Shown piece after piece: positions 17,322 to 25,827 of a stretch of DNA of 42,526 nucleotides. The stretch covers positions 1 to 42,526 of the forward strand of contig JAFAEX010000155.1 in the NCBI GenBank assembly GCA_023423795.1, read 5' to 3'. Position 1 is the first letter of the stretch. Each line of letters opens with the position of its first letter. The position numbers and the translations under genes are program-made. The notes under the pieces were generated by a model. The model ran no database searches, was not told the origin of the DNA, and saw only the letters and a program-made list of their open reading frames with translations. The stretch comes from Chloroflexota bacterium (GTDB lineage: Bacteria > Chloroflexota > Chloroflexia > Thermomicrobiales > UBA6265).

Positions 17322-18101
17322 ATGACGGCGGACGGCACGGCGCACGACGAACGGGAGCCGTCGCTTTCGCTGGTGATCCCCGCCTACAACGAGGCGGCAC
17401 GCATCGCCCGCACCGCCCAAGAAGCCGCCGCGTTCCTCTCCTCCCAGCCCTACCCCACCGAACTGCTCGTCGTGGACGACGGCAGTACCGACGGCACCGC
17501 CGCGCTCGCCCGCGAAGCGCTGGCCGGCAACAGCGCGGCCCGCGTGATCGAGATCCCCCACGGCGGCAAGGCCGCCGCGCTCCGCACCGGGATGCGCGCC
17601 GCCCGCCTGGATCAGGTCGCCTTCTCCGACGCCGACCTCGCGGTGCCGCTTCCTGCGCTCGCCGACTTGCGGGCGGCCCTGGCGCGCGGCTGCGACGTCG
17701 CGATCGGCTCCCGCGAAGGCGCCGGCGCGCGCCGGCTCGGCGAACCCGAATACCGCCACCTGATGGGCCGCGCCTTCAACCTGCTGGTGCGCGCGCTGCT
17801 GCTGCCCGGCATCCACGACACCCAGTGCGGCTTCAAGCTCTTCCGCCGCGAAACCGCCGCCGACATCCTCGACCACGCGCTCCTTTACAACGATGGCAGC
17901 GAGATCCTCGGCCCGCGGGTGACGGCTTTCGACGTCGAACTGCTCGCCGTCGCCCGCGCCCGCGGCTGGCGCGTCTGCCCGATCCCGGTCGTCTGGACCT
18001 ACGGCGAAGGCAGCAAAGTGCAACCCTTGCGTGATAGCTGGCACAATATCCGCGACGTGCTGGCCGTTTGGACGAACGCGAGGCGAGGCCGCTACCGGTG
18101 A
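17322..18101 (+). CDS. Family 2 glycosyltransferase, dolichyl/polyprenyl-phosphate glucosyltransferase-like
   Basis: A 259-residue GT-A fold enzyme. It opens with LSLVIPAYNEAARI and has the nucleotide-sugar motif VVDDGSTDGT, the metal-binding FSDADLAVPL and the acceptor-site motif DTQCGFKLFRRE. These are typical of enzymes that load glucose or mannose on a polyprenyl phosphate, as ALG5-like proteins do. There are no membrane spans, so it is probably a peripheral cytoplasmic-face enzyme. GAGGGCGGG lies directly before the ATG. Its last bases overlap the start of metG as GTGA, so the two are probably translated together, although their functions are unrelated. It could supply the lipid-linked donor for the GT39 enzyme at 27585-29051, by inference. 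Confidence 0.9.
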   Translation: MTADGTAHDEREPSLSLVIPAYNEAARIARTAQEAAAFLSSQPYPTELLVVDDGSTDGTAALAREALAGNSAARVIEIPHGGKAAALRTGMRAARLDQVAFSDADLAVPLPALADLRAALARGCDVAIGSREGAGARRLGEPEYRHLMGRAFNLLVRALLLPGIHDTQCGFKLFRRETAADILDHALLYNDGSEILGPRVTAFDVELLAVARARGWRVCPIPVVWTYGEGSKVQPLRDSWHNIRDVLAVWTNARRGRYR

Positions 18102-19846
18102 CGGATACCCCTTCGACTGCTTCCCGCACCCCCGAACACATCCTCGTCAGCGTGGCCTGGCCCTACGCCAGCGGCCCGCGCCACCTCGGCCACGCGGCAG
18201 GGGCCTACGTGCCGCCGGACATCTTCGCCCGCTACCACCGCATGGCCGGCAACCACGTCCTGATGGTCTCCGGCTCCGACATGCACGGCACCCCGATCAC
18301 CGTCGCCGCCGACAAGCGCGGCATCTCCGCCCGCGAGCTGGCCGAGGAGAACCACGCCGGCATCGCCGATTCGTTCCGCCGGCTCGGCCTCTCCTACGAC
18401 AACTACACGACCACCCTGACCCCCACCCACTACCGGGTGACGCAGGACTTCTTCACCCGCTTGCTCGAAAAGGGCTACCTCTTCGAAGCGTCGCAGACCG
18501 CCATGTACGACCCGCAGGCCGGGCGCTTCCTGCCCGACCGCTACGTCGAGGGCACCTGCCCGCACTGCGGCTACGAGGACGCCCGCGGCGACCAGTGCGA
18601 CAACTGCGGTCGCACGCTGGACCCGACCGACCTCATCAACCCGCGCTCCAAGATCTCTGGCGCGACCCCGGAAACGCGGGAAACCAGCCACTTCTTCCTC
18701 GACCTGCCCCAGTTTCAAGAGCCGCTGGAGAAGTGGGTCGCGCAGGCCAGCGCCCACTGGCGGCCCGCCGTCACCGGTTTCGTCCAGGGCTGGCTGAAGG
18801 AGGGCCTGCGCGCCCGCGCCATCACCCGCGACCTCGACTGGGGCGTGCCGATCCCCCTGCCGGGATACGACGACAAGCGCATCTACGTCTGGTTCGACGC
18901 GGTCATCGGCTACCTCTCGGCCAGTATCGAATGGGCCGAGCAACGCGGCGAACCGGACGCCTGGAAGGCCTGGTGGGAACTGGACGAAAACGGCAACCCG
19001 CCCGGCCGCGCCTACTACTTCATCGGCAAGGACAACGTGCCCTTCCACGCCATCATCTGGCCCGCGATGCTGATGGGTTACGGCGGCCTCGCCCTGCCCT
19101 ACGACGTCCCCGCCAACGAATTCCTGACCATCGACGGCATGAAGCTGTCCTCGTCGCGGATGTACACCGCCCGCCTCCCCTTCCTGCCCGAGGCGCTGGA
19201 CCTCTTCGACGCCGACGCGCTGCGCTTCTTCCTGACCATCAACGCCCCGGAGAACCGCGACACCGACTTTTCGTGGGACGACTTCCAGCGCCGCAACAAC
19301 GACGAACTGGTGGCAACCTACGGCAACGCCGTCCACCGCCTGCTCAGCTTCCTCCAGAGCCGCTTTTCCGGCACGGTCCCCCAGCCCGGCGACCTGACCG
19401 ACGCGGACCGTGCGATGCTCGCCCTCGCCGACGGCGCGTTTGCCACCGTCGCCGCCGACATCGAAGCGGTCAAGCTGCGCGACGGCCTGCGCGGCGCGAT
19501 GGCGCTCGCCTCCGCCCTGAACCGCTACCTCGACGAAGCCGCGCCCTGGAAGTCGATCAAGACCGACCCCGAGCGCGCCGGCACCAGCCTCTGGGTGGCG
19601 TTGCAGGTCATCGGCGCGCTGCGCGTGCTGACCGCGCCCTTCCTCCCCTTCTCCGCCGAGAAGCTCCACGCCCTGCTCGGCGACGACGGCAGCGTCCACG
19701 ACCTCCCGTGGGCCCCGCGCCCGATCCTCGCCGGCACGTCGCTCCCGAAACCCGAACCGCTCTTCCGCAAGCTCGACGACGACGAACTCGCCGCGCTCCT
19801 CGACCGCCTCAACCCGGAGACGGTCGAGACGGGCGAACCCACGTAA
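18098..19846 (+). CDS. metG: Methionyl-tRNA synthetase
   Basis: About 582 residues, charging tRNA-Met for translation. The class I signature is AWPYASGPRHLGHAAGAY (HLGH in place of HIGH). A zinc knuckle with four Cys follows (CPHCGYEDARGDQCDNC), and the second signature is GMKLSSSRMYT, where KMSKS reads KLSSS; similar Ser-rich variants occur in other high-GC bacteria. An all-helical anticodon-binding domain ends the protein, and the C-terminal EMAP dimerisation domain is absent. The start is GTG 18098, which overlaps the glycosyltransferase stop as GTGA; a TTG 30 bases earlier is less likely. A terminator hairpin follows at 19854. Confidence 0.96.
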   Translation: MTDTPSTASRTPEHILVSVAWPYASGPRHLGHAAGAYVPPDIFARYHRMAGNHVLMVSGSDMHGTPITVAADKRGISARELAEENHAGIADSFRRLGLSYDNYTTTLTPTHYRVTQDFFTRLLEKGYLFEASQTAMYDPQAGRFLPDRYVEGTCPHCGYEDARGDQCDNCGRTLDPTDLINPRSKISGATPETRETSHFFLDLPQFQEPLEKWVAQASAHWRPAVTGFVQGWLKEGLRARAITRDLDWGVPIPLPGYDDKRIYVWFDAVIGYLSASIEWAEQRGEPDAWKAWWELDENGNPPGRAYYFIGKDNVPFHAIIWPAMLMGYGGLALPYDVPANEFLTIDGMKLSSSRMYTARLPFLPEALDLFDADALRFFLTINAPENRDTDFSWDDFQRRNNDELVATYGNAVHRLLSFLQSRFSGTVPQPGDLTDADRAMLALADGAFATVAADIEAVKLRDGLRGAMALASALNRYLDEAAPWKSIKTDPERAGTSLWVALQVIGALRVLTAPFLPFSAEKLHALLGDDGSVHDLPWAPRPILAGTSLPKPEPLFRKLDDDELAALLDRLNPETVETGEPT

Positions 19847-19853
19847 CATGGAT

Positions 19854-19886
19854 GCGGGGAGGCAAGATTGGTTCTCGCCTTCCCGC
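19854..19886. terminator. Hairpin terminator between convergent metG and hepT genes
   Basis: Arms 19854-19867 and 19873-19886 pair at 13 of 14 positions (one G-U) around the loop ttggt. The hairpin lies 8 bases after the metG stop and touches the stop of the minus-strand HepT gene, so it could serve both directions. No long T tract follows. Confidence 0.6.
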
Positions 19887-20231
19887 CTATGTGCTTCCGT
19901 CAACGAGCCGGTAGAGTTGCTCCCGGAGCACGACCAACTTCGTCTGCACGATGTCCCAAACGTTTTCGTCGTCGATAGCGTCGTACGCGTGGACCATTCG
20001 GTTCCTCAAGCCCACAATCTTGCGAGGTTCCGGAACCGTATCGACCACAACCGGATCGAACTGCGCCAGACGATTGAGCGCTACGCCGAGCACCACCAAT
20101 CGGAAGACGACGGCATCGCGCACCACGGGGTTCCCCGCGAACTCGTCGGCATCCAACGCGGCGGTGTACTGTCGGATGGTCTCGCAGGCATCGATGGCAT
20201 CAAGCAGCCTGCGCGTTGTCTCGCTCGTCAT
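19887..20231 (-). CDS. hepT: HepT-like toxin (module 1)
   Basis: A 114-residue all-helical protein of the HepT/DUF86 family. The diagnostic R-x4-H-x-Y motif is intact as RNRMVHAY (Arg76, His81, Tyr83). In studied HepT proteins this site gives RNase activity, and the Tyr is the residue AMPylated by the MntA antitoxin. The ATG at 20231 lies 32 bases inside the upstream MntA gene; a slightly longer start is possible. It is the last gene of a four-gene operon, mntA-hepT-mntA-hepT. The role as toxin is inferred from family and pairing. Confidence 0.85.
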   Translation of the reverse strand: MTSETTRRLLDAIDACETIRQYTAALDADEFAGNPVVRDAVVFRLVVLGVALNRLAQFDPVVVDTVPEPRKIVGLRNRMVHAYDAIDDENVWDIVQTKLVVLREQLYRLVDGST

Positions 20232-20529
20232 AGACCTTCTGCCGCACGGCCTCAACTGCTTGACGAAACCGCGGCGAGCGGATTGACCGCTCGGTCACGA
20301 CGTGGACGGGACGTTGGAACAGGATTTCCAGAGCTTCGACAAAGTCCAGGTACCGATCGGCGTACCCGGGTCGTCGCGTGTTGCGGAAGGTCGCGATGAA
20401 GTCCAGATCGCTCGACTCAGGATCAAACTGACCCGTCGCCGCCGAACCAAACAGGTCGAGCCGCTGGACACCGAACCTTCGGCAGAGTACCGCCACCTCG
20501 GGCAACCGATGCTCGATAAGCGGAATCAT
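20200..20529 (-). CDS. mntA: MntA-like nucleotidyltransferase antitoxin (module 1)
   Basis: A 109-residue minimal nucleotidyltransferase. The active-site pattern is LFGSAATGQFDPESSDLDF: Gly-Ser, eleven residues, then Asp-x-Asp, which would bind two metal ions and ATP. Known MntA proteins inactivate HepT by adding AMP to its Tyr. Its ATG overlaps the stop of the upstream HepT gene as ATGA, and its 3' end overlaps its own HepT partner by 32 bases. That tight packing favours balanced production of the pair. Confidence 0.88.
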   Translation of the reverse strand: MIPLIEHRLPEVAVLCRRFGVQRLDLFGSAATGQFDPESSDLDFIATFRNTRRPGYADRYLDFVEALEILFQRPVHVVTERSIRSPRFRQAVEAVRQKVYDERDNAQAA

Positions 20530-20885
20530 CCATCCACCCTTTCAGCGACGAACGCCGATCGTTCCGCCATGATCGCGGCAACTTCTGCTCGCAACGGCGG
20601 CACATCGAATCCGGCATTGTCCCGATCGATGTCGTCGTACTGGTGCGCCAGCACGTTCCGAAAAACGACGACATCGCGGTGACCTGGAATGCGGGAAGCA
20701 ACCGCCGGATCGCTCCGCTCCAACTGGCGGATCGCTTCGCCGATGTTCTCGAACTGTCGCTCGGCGGCGCCCTGCAACCAGGGGCCCGCCTCGTACTCCT
20801 CAGCGGTGTAGGCGGCAAGGCGAGTCGTGAGGAGATCGCAAGCCGCCAGGATGTCACTAAGCAGTCGAAGCGTTCGCGGTTGCAT
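20526..20885 (-). CDS. hepT: HepT-like toxin (module 2)
   Basis: A 119-residue HepT-family protein, clearly diverged from the copy at 19887. The R-x4-H-x-Y motif is intact as RNVLAHQY (Arg76, His81, Tyr83), at exactly the same residue positions as in module 1. A helix with ERQFENIGEAIRQLE matches the usual family core better than module 1 does. It overlaps its antitoxin gene by 29 bases upstream and the second antitoxin gene by 4 bases downstream. The divergence suggests two separately acquired or long-separated modules, not a recent duplication. Confidence 0.9.
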   Translation of the reverse strand: MQPRTLRLLSDILAACDLLTTRLAAYTAEEYEAGPWLQGAAERQFENIGEAIRQLERSDPAVASRIPGHRDVVVFRNVLAHQYDDIDRDNAGFDVPPLRAEVAAIMAERSAFVAERVDG

Positions 20886-21189
20886 CGAAGATCAGCCTCC
20901 GCATGGCTCCGGCTTCGTCCCGGAAGATGGGATCTCGCAACGCTCGTGTGGTGACGAGATCGACCGGCTGGCAGAGAACATCTTCAGGTGCGCGTCGCAG
21001 CGCGTGCCGTCGGCCCATCCACGGCCCGAAGTCGTACCCCGACGGGTACTCGACCAGGAAATCGACGTCGCTCCGTTCCGGATCGAAATCCGGCGTGCAG
21101 ACGGAGCCGAAGACCTCCAGCCGCGCCACGCCGAACTGGCGGGCCAGCGCACGGATCGCATCGAGGTTGTCGTCGATCAGCGGACACAT
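20857..21189 (-). CDS. mntA: MntA-like nucleotidyltransferase antitoxin (module 2)
   Basis: A 110-residue minimal nucleotidyltransferase and first gene of the four-gene operon. The active site is VFGSVCTPDFDPERSDVDF, with Gly-Ser, eleven residues and Asp-x-Asp, followed by FLVEY, which would supply the third acidic residue region. The ATG at 21189 (MCPLIDDNLDAIRALARQF) has a weak GGAG about 11 bases upstream. Its 3' end overlaps the HepT gene of module 2 by 29 bases. It would AMPylate that HepT by family analogy. Whether it can also act on the HepT of module 1 is open. Confidence 0.87.
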   Translation of the reverse strand: MCPLIDDNLDAIRALARQFGVARLEVFGSVCTPDFDPERSDVDFLVEYPSGYDFGPWMGRRHALRRAPEDVLCQPVDLVTTRALRDPIFRDEAGAMRRLIFDATANASTA

Positions 21190-21384
21190 GTGCTGCCGCT
21201 CTCCATCGCCGGCTCGCGTCAGCACGTGCCGGCGGCGAGCCATGCCACCGCCACGAGCCCGCGCACGGTCCGGGGCACACCCGCCCCGGTCGCCGCAGCG
21301 TCTCCGACAACGCGGGTCGCGATCGTGTGCCGCCGAGGCACCAAAGTCGCCTCCGGTACCCATTCCCAAAATGTCCGTACAGGT

Positions 21385-21399
21385 ATAGGATCGTCCTAT
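21385..21399. promoter_or_regulatory. Short palindrome in the divergent gap upstream of the mntA-hepT operon
   Basis: ATAGGA and TCCTAT flank TCG in an AT-richer patch of the 327-base gap between the mntA gene (minus) and the HdeD-like gene (plus). It could be an operator or promoter element for either side. No clean -35/-10 pair was found, and nothing else was recognised in the gap. Confidence 0.3.
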
Positions 21400-21516
21400 C
21401 GTGCGGTCGTCGCGGCGACAGCGGGGCACCGGCCCCGGTCGTCGGGCGCGCGTGGCGCACGAGCGGGACGGCTGGGGCGGGCCGGGGAGGGCCGCCCCGA
21501 GGGAGGAGTTTTCGCC

Positions 21517-22092
21517 ATGCAGAACCGAAGCATGGAAGCAACGCTCGCGGCGATCTCGGACAAGTGGTGGCTCTGGCTGCTGCGCGGCATCCTTGCCATC
21601 ATCCTCGGCATCATCGCGCTGGCGCAGCCCGCGGCGGCCCTCGTCGGCCTCACCATCTGGCTCGGCGCCTACTTCCTCGTGGACGGCGTCGTGTCGCTGT
21701 TCCACGGGTTCGGCGAGCAGCCCGAAGGTCGCAGCCGCTGGCCGCTGGTCATCTGGGGCGTCATCGGCATCCTCGCCGGGATCACCATCTTCACCAACCC
21801 GTTCGCCTCGGTGCTGACGATCGGCGTCCTCATCGGCATCTGGGCCATCATCTTCGGGGTGATGGAGATCGTCACCGGCATCCGCATGCGCGAGGCCATC
21901 GACAACGAGTTCTGGCTCATCCTCGGCGGCCTCGCCTCAGTGATCTTCGGCATCTTGATGATGACCAATGTGCTGGCGGGCCTGCTCGCCGTGGCGTGGG
22001 TCATCGGCATCTGGGCGCTGGTGCTGGGCGTCACCCTGGTCCTGCTCTCGTTCCGCATCAAGGGCATGGGCAACCGGCTGGCCACCGCCTGA
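21517..22092 (+). CDS. HdeD/DUF308-family membrane protein
   Basis: A 191-residue protein with six membrane spans in three hairpin pairs, such as WWLWLLRGILAIILGIIAL, ALVGLTIWLGAYFLVDGVVSL, WPLVIWGVIGILAGITIF and FWLILGGLASVIFGILMM. The repeated pattern R-G-x-x-A-x-x-x-G and the phrase WLGAYFLVDGV are typical of HdeD-like proteins. In E. coli HdeD is linked to acid resistance at high cell density; the role elsewhere is unproven. GGGAGGAG lies 8 bases before the ATG, a very strong ribosome-binding site. It is followed by a 13-bp hairpin terminator, so it is probably transcribed alone. Confidence 0.9.
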   Translation: MQNRSMEATLAAISDKWWLWLLRGILAIILGIIALAQPAAALVGLTIWLGAYFLVDGVVSLFHGFGEQPEGRSRWPLVIWGVIGILAGITIFTNPFASVLTIGVLIGIWAIIFGVMEIVTGIRMREAIDNEFWLILGGLASVIFGILMMTNVLAGLLAVAWVIGIWALVLGVTLVLLSFRIKGMGNRLATA

Positions 22093-22119
22093 TCAGTTCC
22101 CCAATCCACGTTCGCGGTC

Positions 22120-22153
22120 GCGGGGCCGGCGGGATGCATTCCGCCGGCCCCGC
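22120..22153 (+). terminator. GC-rich hairpin terminator after the HdeD-like gene
   Basis: A perfect 13-bp stem (22120-22132 with 22141-22153) encloses the loop gatgcatt, 28 bases after the stop codon, and is followed by TT but no long T tract. Confidence 0.7.
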
Positions 22154-22184
22154 TTCGTGCGTGCGTTCTCGCCGCACTTGCATA

Positions 22185-22196
22185 GTGTACGTACAC
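22185..22196. promoter_or_regulatory. Perfect palindrome GTGTACGTACAC upstream of a LuxR-type regulator
   Basis: A perfect 12-bp palindrome about 65 bases before the regulator ATG at 22262 and just after the terminator of the preceding gene. LuxR-type HTH dimers bind such sites, so autoregulation is possible. This is inference from position and symmetry only. Confidence 0.45.
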
Positions 22197-22261
22197 CCCG
22201 GTATGCTGACCGCAGGGACGGAGTGGCGGCCACTGGCCTGCCCCAGGGATGGAGGGACGGC

Positions 22262-22954
22262 ATGGCGCGTTGCGGGGTGGTGATCGTTGACGACCAGCCC
22301 CTCTACCGGGGCGGCGTCCGCGCCGCGCTGGAAGCCGAATCGGAACTGCACGTCATCGGCGAGACCGCCGGCGAGGCCGGCATGATCGACCGCATCGTCG
22401 CGGTCCAGCCGGACGTCGTCATCATCGGCGTCAACCCGCCGGTCTTCGCCGGGCTGGAGGTCGCCCGCGGCCTGCGCCGCCGCCTGCCGAGGGCGTTCCT
22501 GCTGGCGCTCCTGCTCCACGCCGACGACCTCGGCCGCCGCGCCGCGCTCGACGCCGGATTCGACCGCGTCGCCGGCAAGGAGATCGAACCGGACGTCCTC
22601 CAGGGGCACGTCCGCGACGGCCTCGCCGCCGCCCGCTCGGCCTCCGGCGCCGAGCCGACCCTGCGCGCCCTCCCGTCCGCGCGCGCCCGCCGCCCGAAGG
22701 ACGGTCCTCTGCCGCTCTCCCGCCGCGAAAACGAGATCCTGCACCTGGTCGCCGAAGGGCAGTCCAACAAGGAAATTGCCGCCGTCCTCGGCATCTCCGA
22801 CCAAACCGTCAAGAACAACATCACCAGCATGCTGCGCAAGTTGGGCGTCCAGGATCGTACCCAGGCCGTCATCCACGCCCTGCGTCACGGCTGGATCGAG
22901 GTCCACCCGGAACCGGGCGGCTTCGGCCTCCCCGTCGCCGAGGAAGCGAGTTAG
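22262..22954 (+). CDS. NarL/LuxR-type response regulator with no phosphoacceptor Asp
   Basis: A 230-residue protein: a receiver domain (3-125) and a LuxR HTH (about 160-225) with LSRRENEILHLVAEGQSNKEI, GISDQTVKNNITSMLRKLGV and a final helix. The N-terminal acids are present (VDDQP), as is the Lys (AGKEI, Lys106). The phosphoacceptor position, however, reads VVIIGVNPP with Gly56 in place of Asp, and the conserved Thr/Ser is Leu in LALLLHADD. It therefore cannot be phosphorylated in the usual way. It probably acts constitutively, or is controlled by ligand, partner or redox. GGAGGG lies 6 bases before the ATG. No sensor kinase gene is adjacent, which fits an orphan atypical regulator. Confidence 0.9.
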   Translation: MARCGVVIVDDQPLYRGGVRAALEAESELHVIGETAGEAGMIDRIVAVQPDVVIIGVNPPVFAGLEVARGLRRRLPRAFLLALLLHADDLGRRAALDAGFDRVAGKEIEPDVLQGHVRDGLAAARSASGAEPTLRALPSARARRPKDGPLPLSRRENEILHLVAEGQSNKEIAAVLGISDQTVKNNITSMLRKLGVQDRTQAVIHALRHGWIEVHPEPGGFGLPVAEEAS

Positions 22955-22958
22955 CGCA

Positions 22959-23000
22959 AACGAGGAAGCCCGCCGCGTAGTCGCGGCGGGCTTCCTCGTT
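22959..23000. terminator. Strong 19-bp hairpin terminator after the regulator gene
   Basis: Arms 22959-22977 and 22982-23000 are exact reverse complements around the tetraloop tagt, beginning 4 bases after the stop codon. AA on one flank and TT on the other make it plausible in both directions; the minus-strand valS ends at 23134. Confidence 0.8.
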
Positions 23001-23024
23001 CCGGCGAACGCCACCCGCCGCCCT

Positions 23025-23109
23025 CGTCATCCCGAGCTTGCCGAGGGATCTCGTCGCTGCGCGACTCCTCGACTCGCAAACGAAATCCCTCGACAAGCTC
23101 GGGATGACG
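23025..23109. repeat. Dispersed palindromic repeat, copy 1
   Basis: Left arm starts CGTCATCCCGAGCTTG at 23025 and the right arm ends CAAGCTCGGGATGACG at 23109, with a few mismatches and about 30 bases between the arms. The same arms recur at 27281-27360 and, as a half copy, at 27674-27701. It lies between the convergent regulator and valS genes. It is a REP-like intergenic palindrome and no gene is inside it. Confidence 0.85.
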
Positions 23110-23133
23110 GTTGAGCGTGGGGTGCGCCCGCCC

Positions 23134-25827
23134 CTACCCCATCTCCGCGAGCCGCCGCTCCAGCAGCGCGATCTGCTCCTGCGCCGTCGCCAGCCGCTTG
23201 CGCTGGACCTCGACGACCTGTGCCGGGGCGCGCGCCACGAACGACTCGTTGCCGAGCTGCTTCTCTGCCCGCTCCCGCTCCTGCTGCGCTTCGGCCAGTT
23301 CCTTCGCCAGCCGCTCGCGCTCCGCCTCCAGATCGACCATCCCGGCCAGCGGCAGCAGCGCCACCACGTCCCCGGCAACCGCCGTCAGCGCGCCCTGCGC
23401 CGTCCGCGCCGGCTCCGCCGAAATCACCAGGTCGGCGTCCGCCAGCCGCGCCAGCGCCGCCAGGTCGCGCCGCGACGCCTCGAACGCCGCCGCGCGCGGC
23501 CCCGCGTACACCTCGGCCGCGATCCACCTGCCCGGTTCGACGTTCGCCTCCGTGCGGGCGTTGCGGATCGCGCGGACCGTTTCGATCAGCGCCCCGAAAT
23601 CCGCCTCCGCCTCCGCGTCGGGGATGCCCGCCGCCGGCCACGGCGCGACGATCAGCGCGTCCCCGCCGTGCGGCAATTCCGCCCACAGCGCCTCGGTCAC
23701 GAACGGCATGAACGGGTGCAGCAGCCGGACGCTGCGCTCCAGCGCGAACGCCAGCGTCTGCGCCACCGCGGCCCGTTCCGCGTCGTCGCCGCGCAGCCGC
23801 ACCTTGGCCGCCTCGATGTACCAGTCGCACAGTTCCGACCAGACGAACTCGCGGATCGCCTTGCCCGCCTCGCCGTACAGGTGCGAGCCCATCAGCCGGT
23901 TGGCCTCGGCGATCGTGGCGTCCAGCCGCGACAGGATCCAGCGGTCGGCCAGCGCCAGCGAACCGGACGGCCGCGCGGGACCGCCGTCCGGTCCCATCGC
24001 CACGTCGGCCTCGCCGATCGGCCGCAGCGCGAACCGGGTCGCGTTCCACAGCTTGTTGGCGAAGTTGCGGGCGTCCTCGACCTTCTGGATGTCCAGCTTG
24101 AGGTCGATCCCCGGCGACGACTGGGTTATCAGCGCGAACCGCAGCGCGTCCGCGCCGTACTCGGCCGTCACCTCGGTTGGGTCGATCACGTTCCCCTTGG
24201 TCTTGCTCATCTTGGCGCCGTCCGCGTCGCGCACGGTGCCGTGCAGGTAGACCGTGTGGAACGGCAACTCGTCCATCAGTTCGATGCCGAAGAAGACCAT
24301 CCGGGCGACCCAGAAGAACAGGATCTCGTACCCCGTCTCCATCACCGACGACGGATAGAACCGCCGCAGGTCCGCCGTCTGCTCCGGCCAGCCGAGCGTC
24401 GAGAACGGCCACAACCCGGACGAGAACCACGTGTCGAGCACGTCCGGGTCCTGCTCCACCGCGCCGCCGCAGTGCGGGCAGCCGGCCAGCGTCTCCTCGT
24501 CGGTCACGGTGATCTCGCCGCACCCGAGGCAGGTCCAGACCGGGATGCGGTGGCCCCACCACAACTGGCGCGAAATCGTCCAGTCGTGGATGTTCTCCAT
24601 CCAGTTCAGGTAGACGCTGCGGAAATGCTCCGGCACGAACGCCAGCGAGCCGTCCTTCGCCGCGGCGACCGCCGGCTCCGCGAGCGGCGCCATCTTCACG
24701 AACCATTGCGCCGAGATCAGCGGTTCCACCACCGTGTCGCAGCGCTGGCAGTGCCCCACGCTGTGCCGGTGCGGCTCGGTCTTGATCAGCGCCCCGTCGG
24801 CCTCCAGCCGCGCGACGACCGCCTTGCGCCCCTCGGCCACCGTCAGCCCGGCGAACTCCCCGGCCTCCGCGTTGAGCGTGCCGTCGAGGTTCATCACCGT
24901 GATGCCCGGCAGCCCGTGCCGCCGCCCAATCTCGAAGTCGTTGGGGTCGTGGTTCGGCGTCACCTTCACCGCGCCCGATCCGAACGCCGGATCGACCGTG
25001 TCGTCTGCCACGATCGGCACGAGCCGCCCCGTGATCGGCAGCCGCACCTGCTTCCCGATCAGGTGGCGGTAGCGCTCGTCCTCCGGGTGGACGGCCACCG
25101 CCGTGTCGCCCAACATCGTCTCCGGCCGGGTCGTCGCCACCGTGATCGCCTCGTCGCTCCCCTCCACCGGGTAGCGCAGCGTCCAGAGGTGACCTGGGTC
25201 GTCGGCGTGAACCACCTCCAGGTCGGACAGCGCGGTCATGCAGCGCGGGCACCACGAAATCAGCCGCTCGCCGCGGTAGATCAGCCCCTTGTCGTAGAGG
25301 TGCTTGAACGCGGTGCGGACGGCGCGCGCCGGCCCCGGGTCCATCGTGAACGCGAAGCGGGACCAGTCGCACGACGCGCCGAGGATGCGCATCTGCTCCC
25401 GGATGCGGCCCCGGTAGCGGTTCATGAAGGCCCACGTCCGCTCCAGGAACGCCTCCCGCCCGAGGTCGTGGCGGGTCAGCCCCTCGGCGCGCAGTTCCTT
25501 TTCGACCACCCACTGCCCTGCTATCCCGGCGTGGTCGGCTCCGGGCATCCACAGCGTCGGGTCGCCGAGCATCCGGTGCCAGCGCACCATGATGTCCTCG
25601 ACGGTCACGAACAGCGCGTGCCCGATGTGCAGTTCGCCGGTCACGTTCGGCGGCGGCATCACCACCACGAACGGTGTGCGCGACGGGTCGCCGTTCGGCT
25701 GGAAATACCCCGCCGCGTCCCAGCGGTCGTAGACGCCGGCCTCGACCGCCCGCGGGTCGTATGCCTTGGCGAGGCCGCCCGGTTCGGCGGCGTTGGCGGC
25801 GGTCGGGTCGAGCGTGGCTTCGGTCAT
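23134..25827 (-). CDS. valS: Valyl-tRNA synthetase
   Basis: An 897-residue class I synthetase. The first signature is PPPNVTGELHIGHAL and the second AKMSKTKGNVIDP. The editing domain shows VATTRPETMLGDTAVAVHP, which hydrolyses mischarged threonine. A zinc site appears as CLGCGEITVTDEETLAGCPHC. The anticodon domain has DARNFANKLWNATRF, and the C-terminal coiled coil (ERERLAKELAEAQQERERAE onward) is present. This makes it full length. ATG 25827 is taken as the start; an ATG 12 bases earlier is equally possible, as neither has a strong ribosome-binding site. It stands alone, divergent from a toxin-antitoxin pair. Confidence 0.97.
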   Translation of the reverse strand: MTEATLDPTAANAAEPGGLAKAYDPRAVEAGVYDRWDAAGYFQPNGDPSRTPFVVVMPPPNVTGELHIGHALFVTVEDIMVRWHRMLGDPTLWMPGADHAGIAGQWVVEKELRAEGLTRHDLGREAFLERTWAFMNRYRGRIREQMRILGASCDWSRFAFTMDPGPARAVRTAFKHLYDKGLIYRGERLISWCPRCMTALSDLEVVHADDPGHLWTLRYPVEGSDEAITVATTRPETMLGDTAVAVHPEDERYRHLIGKQVRLPITGRLVPIVADDTVDPAFGSGAVKVTPNHDPNDFEIGRRHGLPGITVMNLDGTLNAEAGEFAGLTVAEGRKAVVARLEADGALIKTEPHRHSVGHCQRCDTVVEPLISAQWFVKMAPLAEPAVAAAKDGSLAFVPEHFRSVYLNWMENIHDWTISRQLWWGHRIPVWTCLGCGEITVTDEETLAGCPHCGGAVEQDPDVLDTWFSSGLWPFSTLGWPEQTADLRRFYPSSVMETGYEILFFWVARMVFFGIELMDELPFHTVYLHGTVRDADGAKMSKTKGNVIDPTEVTAEYGADALRFALITQSSPGIDLKLDIQKVEDARNFANKLWNATRFALRPIGEADVAMGPDGGPARPSGSLALADRWILSRLDATIAEANRLMGSHLYGEAGKAIREFVWSELCDWYIEAAKVRLRGDDAERAAVAQTLAFALERSVRLLHPFMPFVTEALWAELPHGGDALIVAPWPAAGIPDAEAEADFGALIETVRAIRNARTEANVEPGRWIAAEVYAGPRAAAFEASRRDLAALARLADADLVISAEPARTAQGALTAVAGDVVALLPLAGMVDLEAERERLAKELAEAQQERERAEKQLGNESFVARAPAQVVEVQRKRLATAQEQIALLERRLAEMG

